Of a stretch of DNA of 64,000 nt, positions 61,701-64,000 are shown in pieces. Where the stretch lies: contig NC_087067.1 in the NCBI RefSeq assembly GCF_963678635.1, positions 35,911,966 to 35,975,965 of the forward strand. The letters are read 5' to 3'. Origin of the DNA: Symsagittifera roscoffensis (taxonomy: Eukaryota > Xenacoelomorpha > Acoela > Convolutidae). Within the stretch, counting starts at the first letter, position 1. Each line of letters starts with the position of its first letter. Below the pieces are notes generated by a model that saw only the letters and a program-made list of their open reading frames with translations, had not been told where the DNA came from and ran no database searches. Made by a program: the position numbers and the translations under genes.

Positions 61701-62187
61701 TGAGTCATATTTTAATTTACCAAATGAATATTCTAGTAACATAATACTAACAGACAGTGATTTCATACTCACAAACAGAACATGTGCGGTAGCTATCACC
61801 GCAGACATGAGTTTTAGGACGGCGCTAGCGGCAGATTTTAAGAGGGAATATAAAAACGTGGAATTCCTTTGGAAGCAAAGACCAGGGATAGGGGGCGTAG
61901 CAGCCTTACCCCCGGCGGTGTCGCAAATACCGGGAAAGTACTTATGCTTCCTGGTAACGAGGGCGACAGAGAAGCAACACGTGGACCCAGAAAATCTAGT
62001 CTTGTCTTTGACGAGGCTGAGGGACTTCCTTGTGGAAATGGACGTGAAGGAGCTTTCGCTTCCAGTGTACGATCCAAATAGAGGAAGACTGCATCCTCGG
62101 GAATTGTACGCGCTTGTACACGTGATATTCTCTGATACGAACATACAAGTATATCTACATAAGAAATATTACTTAAGTATAGGCTGA
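58738..62187 (+). CDS. Integrase with C-terminal macro-like domain (element A2)
   Basis: The ATG at 58738 follows the pol TGA (58730-58732) by five bases. The frame is -1 to pol and blocked upstream by a TGA at 58723, so reinitiation or a very short shift window is needed. The order is: acidic N-terminal region with LSGE repeats (TGTCCGGGGAG at 58946 and 59078, one variant at 59012); HHCC domain (His366, His371, Cys401, Cys404); DDE core (D432, D491, E527, D-x35-E); GPF module; acidic linker; the FVRGVGVGLTHTEN block (61560s); and a domain of about 145 residues from about 1005 that resembles TARG1/OARD1 macro domains (ITADMSF, YLCFLVTR, LSLPVYDPNRG, VYLHKKYY). Integrase inserts the cDNA. The macro-like domain could bind ADP-ribose, but its catalytic loop is altered. 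Confidence 0.9.
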   Translation: MPSRQQHEENKRDCRTIVQQLVSSIPQEILTSTSYGQKGRESGKQKKTVTFVDRDKEGGVVKQNLLQDYLSGEKDKEKNQRSQDQHPGQGNLSGESEIDEKITDEKQDLENKVLSGEFRWMRRKYGHDLEERAVSSTTPSTDDKSESSRMNTYSDRDSTSGSELSELAIHTLLVETRARNLDREVYQDPDSDRYLIPSERVFDNAADDLETIAVSKRSISLLPQKEVVRTDLQPFQQETQPLAKIWCVKMEEDTHQPNELNSQMRVMKTYLKARYRLSDLLRAQRNDRMTSNLKRWIENGAPDKGDLEEDSYRILRQYFMQKEGRLYLNKDGIVACRRREEDKVLYKYNAIVLPQLYQTELLFRSHDQMGHQGIDKVYQRILKRFEWPGMKKACEKWVTACLSCQQVKDPRKLRFPLQSIESSEFNEVVQIDHQKICMTDSGYNQVLVMIDHFTKYAEAVPCITASAEETCDHLINTWIARHGCPMTFQSDNGTAFVGELTKELMRRSQVAQAHSTTYHPQTNGLVERQNRTLVSMLRVYCSRYMTDWDRYLPQVMGAYNSTQHSTTGVSPHMMLTGHEKSLPLTFFYPEYEGKKTSPQVYVRDVIRRQQELNDLCRRNTQQAQARQRKRFDKKAAGAKAYSVGDYVWVFQNVIPPKGTKKLLKKWRGPFMITEVHQEGRFYRLSTGRAAHYENIKPHNPSTEDWCIPADMEEGDYLMMDPACEVNEKGTREKNDGNEVVEEGTDTPLDLDPNEQIEADDETLPYAEEDWQDSEQTEVPKNMEPDLPFTMQTRQKDGTRLRKKYNPYGDDFVVDRIDLKKIVEEVVGLEEITVSQDIDIVDDHNDEWVDDWSKPEVEFDDEQQQSNEQDLTNLRVLEWLNEMTSDPEKISVTIQDVDRESAKYIKTKRDDPSWAAQEGQLLIPASNLDLIPGMRSTGTPMDIFVRGVGVGLTHTENLIIKKLRIARETGNLEAETGEEPKKPDIGRVVESYFNLPNEYSSNIILTDSDFILTNRTCAVAITADMSFRTALAADFKREYKNVEFLWKQRPGIGGVAALPPAVSQIPGKYLCFLVTRATEKQHVDPENLVLSLTRLRDFLVEMDVKELSLPVYDPNRGRLHPRELYALVHVIFSDTNIQVYLHKKYYLSIG

Positions 62188-62583
62188 GTGATGTGCGAGA
62201 GGGTGTTAGGCCAAAGACTAAGTTGTGTGTAATATGTGAGAGGTGCGTTATGTTATGTTATGTGTTAGGTTATTAAGATCATGGGTAAGTAGGGGTTAGT
62301 GACCATGAACAACTAAATGACGATCTTGGGAATAGATCCAAAGTTTGGACTGTCCAATCTTAGGTCGAATTCCAAAATTTTAGAAACCAATTGATTTTAA
62401 TAAATTTTAGGATAAATATCTTTTTATCTGAACTGTCTTTAAGCAAATTTTAACGATTTATGTTAAGGTGAAATTGACAGGTGTGACATTCGTGATTTCT
62501 TTTCTAGATCCTGATTGATCATTTAATTGCTCACTTGAGTCAAAACTTGAAATCGAAATCAAATCAAACTTGGAAAGAACAGT
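62188..62583 (+). other. Gap between integrase and SGNH frames (element A2)
   Basis: No gene was found. The start is rich in GTTATGTTATGT-type words, like 3690-3750 in A1. A 13-base hairpin-like palindrome TCCAAAGTTTGGA lies at 62337-62349. The splice-acceptor-like tract is listed separately. Confidence 0.6.
62497..62507 (+). promoter_or_regulatory. Candidate 3' splice site for the SGNH block (A2)
   Basis: TTCTTTTCTAG is followed by ATCCTGATTGATC, nearly the same as at 3933-3950. The ATG at 62584 is 77 bases on. Confidence 0.6.
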
Positions 62584-64000
62584 ATGGACAATTTCAACCT
62601 GGATGAATTGATGGACCTGGCAGAGGCATATGTAGGACCGATGGTAGATGCGATCTATCGTCGGCTGATCGAACGAGACTTCGCTCTGGAGGACCCAGAG
62701 GTGGTCATGTTGCTGACCGCCCTGATTAACATCTTGGGGCACGACAACCGTGGGGACCGCCCCACGGAAGTCCTGTTGATGGCAGCATATGGAGAAAGAG
62801 GAGTACTAGACCGCCCGAACATGAGAGTGATGAGGTGGAGAAACGGGGCTCTCTCAGGGAGTGACTTGGCGAATGAGCCTGGGTTGGGAAGTTCTAGGAC
62901 TTACCAACCAGGTGAGATGCCAATGCCCTCCAAGCCCAAACCTGGGCTGACGAGAATGCATCGGGAGATGAACAGCGAGGCGACCTCGTCTGGTTCACCA
63001 CTGAGAGCAGCTGTGCCACCAAAAGGGGCGAAAGTAACACAGAAGGTTCAGACGAACCAAACCATACAAGATCTGGACGAGATGAACGATCAGTTGAGAA
63101 GTACGAAGAAGGAGTTAGACGATATGACGAAGACCATGCTGGCGATGGAGGAAGACCGGGACATGTGGAGAAAGTTGTTTGAAGACTGCAACAAAAAGCA
63201 GGGTCAAGAGATCGAACGCTTAAGGCAGGAATACAAAGAGCGATCGGAGCAGGTGGCGTTGACGACGTCCATTGAGAAAATGATACCTGCAAGGGATATT
63301 CCTCGTGGGCAGTCCCCGATGGAGCTCTTGACACCTCGAGAAATGAGTCAAACAACGGAGACACGGCTTCCAGCAGAGACGAACCGAGTAACAATCCCGG
63401 ATCCTAGTGACACCTTGGGTGATCCCGTCGTAGAACAGACAGTGAGAAAACTGATAGAGACAGCTGGACGATTGGTCGCTAACAAGAATGCACCAGGTTC
63501 CGGGGTGACTGCACCCTATGGAACGATTGACGATACGGGCAGAGTACAACTCTCCCAGACAGTAATCAGACAAGGGATGAGTAACGTGACACCACTCATG
63601 GGGAACTCGAGAATCCCAGAGAGGAAAGTAAGGAAGATGCCAGCGAAGAAAGTGTCTCGTGTAATAGACGTGCAGAAGAATAATCAATTGAAGTATAGTT
63701 TCACGGGAGTTCCGGAGACAGATCCGAGAGCCTGCTTCAATCGAGCTACCTGGAGCCCGGCTGTGAACCTGCAGCAACCACCACTCGGGACATCTCACCT
63801 GATATTAGGAGACAGCTTAGTCAGAGTACTGTCGAATTTGAGGACCTCATGGGTCACCACGGTGATGGCCTTTGGAGGCGCGACGATTGCCCAATTATAT
63901 CGCATGGTGGAGCTGATGAATCCAGGGAAGATACCCAATGTGATGATCTTAGTTGGGACGAATGATATCTCCAGAGGATCAGATGAGCAGGAAGCACTGT
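62584..64000 (+). CDS. Coiled-coil SGNH-hydrolase protein, 3' end outside window (A2)
   Basis: The frame is open from the ATG at 62584 to the window edge (472 codons), with no stop. The N-terminal domain matches the other copies (VDAIYRRL, RWRNGALSGSDLANEPGLG). A coiled coil covers about 155-225. The hydrolase core is reached at the end: HLILGDSLVRVL (about 63799) and LVGTNDISRG (about 63952). The Asp-His part lies beyond the window. By comparison with A1 (1759 codons fused) or B (637 codons alone), the full length cannot be predicted. Confidence 0.85.
   Translation, partial: MDNFNLDELMDLAEAYVGPMVDAIYRRLIERDFALEDPEVVMLLTALINILGHDNRGDRPTEVLLMAAYGERGVLDRPNMRVMRWRNGALSGSDLANEPGLGSSRTYQPGEMPMPSKPKPGLTRMHREMNSEATSSGSPLRAAVPPKGAKVTQKVQTNQTIQDLDEMNDQLRSTKKELDDMTKTMLAMEEDRDMWRKLFEDCNKKQGQEIERLRQEYKERSEQVALTTSIEKMIPARDIPRGQSPMELLTPREMSQTTETRLPAETNRVTIPDPSDTLGDPVVEQTVRKLIETAGRLVANKNAPGSGVTAPYGTIDDTGRVQLSQTVIRQGMSNVTPLMGNSRIPERKVRKMPAKKVSRVIDVQKNNQLKYSFTGVPETDPRACFNRATWSPAVNLQQPPLGTSHLILGDSLVRVLSNLRTSWVTTVMAFGGATIAQLYRMVELMNPGKIPNVMILVGTNDISRGSDEQEAL

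Larger units (their letters stand above)
51806..64000 (+). mobile_element. Element A2: giant LTR retrotransposon with open frames, runs off window
   Basis: The 5' LTR (51806-52721), gag N-terminal frame, gag/pol frame, integrase-macro frame, gap with splice acceptor and SGNH frame are all free of internal stops. The LTR is about 0.7 percent different from the A1 3' LTR by my count. Together this points to a young, possibly active copy. Joining A2's left part to A1's right part gives an estimated full length of about 26.3 kb. Confidence 0.82.

Noticed and set aside
1-64000. Host protein-coding genes, tRNA or rRNA genes
   Set aside because: No frame outside the retroelements has recognisable domains or conservation, and no cloverleaf with a proper TTCGA arm was seen.

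Overview
The window is eukaryotic and consists almost entirely of retroelement DNA. It shows Ty3/gypsy-type gag, protease, reverse transcriptase, RNase H and integrase, AT-rich intergenic DNA, and pyrimidine-rich TTTCAG or TTTTAG splice acceptors just ahead of the main reading frames. The acceptor-then-ATG arrangement fits a metazoan with spliced-leader trans-splicing (nematode, flatworm, rotifer or tunicate), but I cannot name the host. I recognise no ordinary host gene and no tRNA or rRNA gene.

Layout. Element A1 (plus strand, 1 to about 19564) enters the window inside its integrase gene. It has a broken integrase-macro-domain frame (to 3561), a 0.5 kb gap, a 1759-codon frame (4039-9318), two more shifted frames (9350-12839), 5.8 kb of structured non-coding DNA, a polypurine tract (18634) and a 916-bp LTR (18649-19564). 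Element B (minus strand, about 51812 down to 19565) has one 2935-codon gag-pol-integrase-macro frame, a 0.5 kb leader, an SGNH-hydrolase frame and a 2300-codon frame; no 3' LTR was found. Element A2 (plus strand, from 51806) has a 5' LTR, a gag N-terminal frame, a gag/pol frame and an integrase-macro frame, all uninterrupted, and runs off the window inside its SGNH frame.

The segment 15467-28517 is tandemly duplicated at 28525-41575 with a 7-bp filler. The copies are nearly identical. Copy 1 holds a 5'-truncated SGNH gene and copy 2 the full one.

Put together, family A looks like a giant LTR retrotransposon of about 26 kb with two coding blocks. Block 1 is gag-PR-RT-RNaseH-IN, with the integrase protein ending in a domain that resembles a TARG1/OARD1-type macro domain. 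Block 2 sits where retroviruses carry env and follows its own conserved splice acceptor. It encodes a coiled-coil plus SGNH-hydrolase protein, a second degenerate SGNH-like domain, and about 2000 residues of protein I cannot assign. The 3' non-coding part carries an array of CCGGARGGGT motifs, several closing compound hairpins. A second motif, TGTCCGGGGAG, recurs unchanged in coding and non-coding parts. The candidate undescribed system is therefore a very large retroelement lineage with ADP-ribose-type and esterase-type accessory domains, a spliced second coding block and an unusual structured 3' region.
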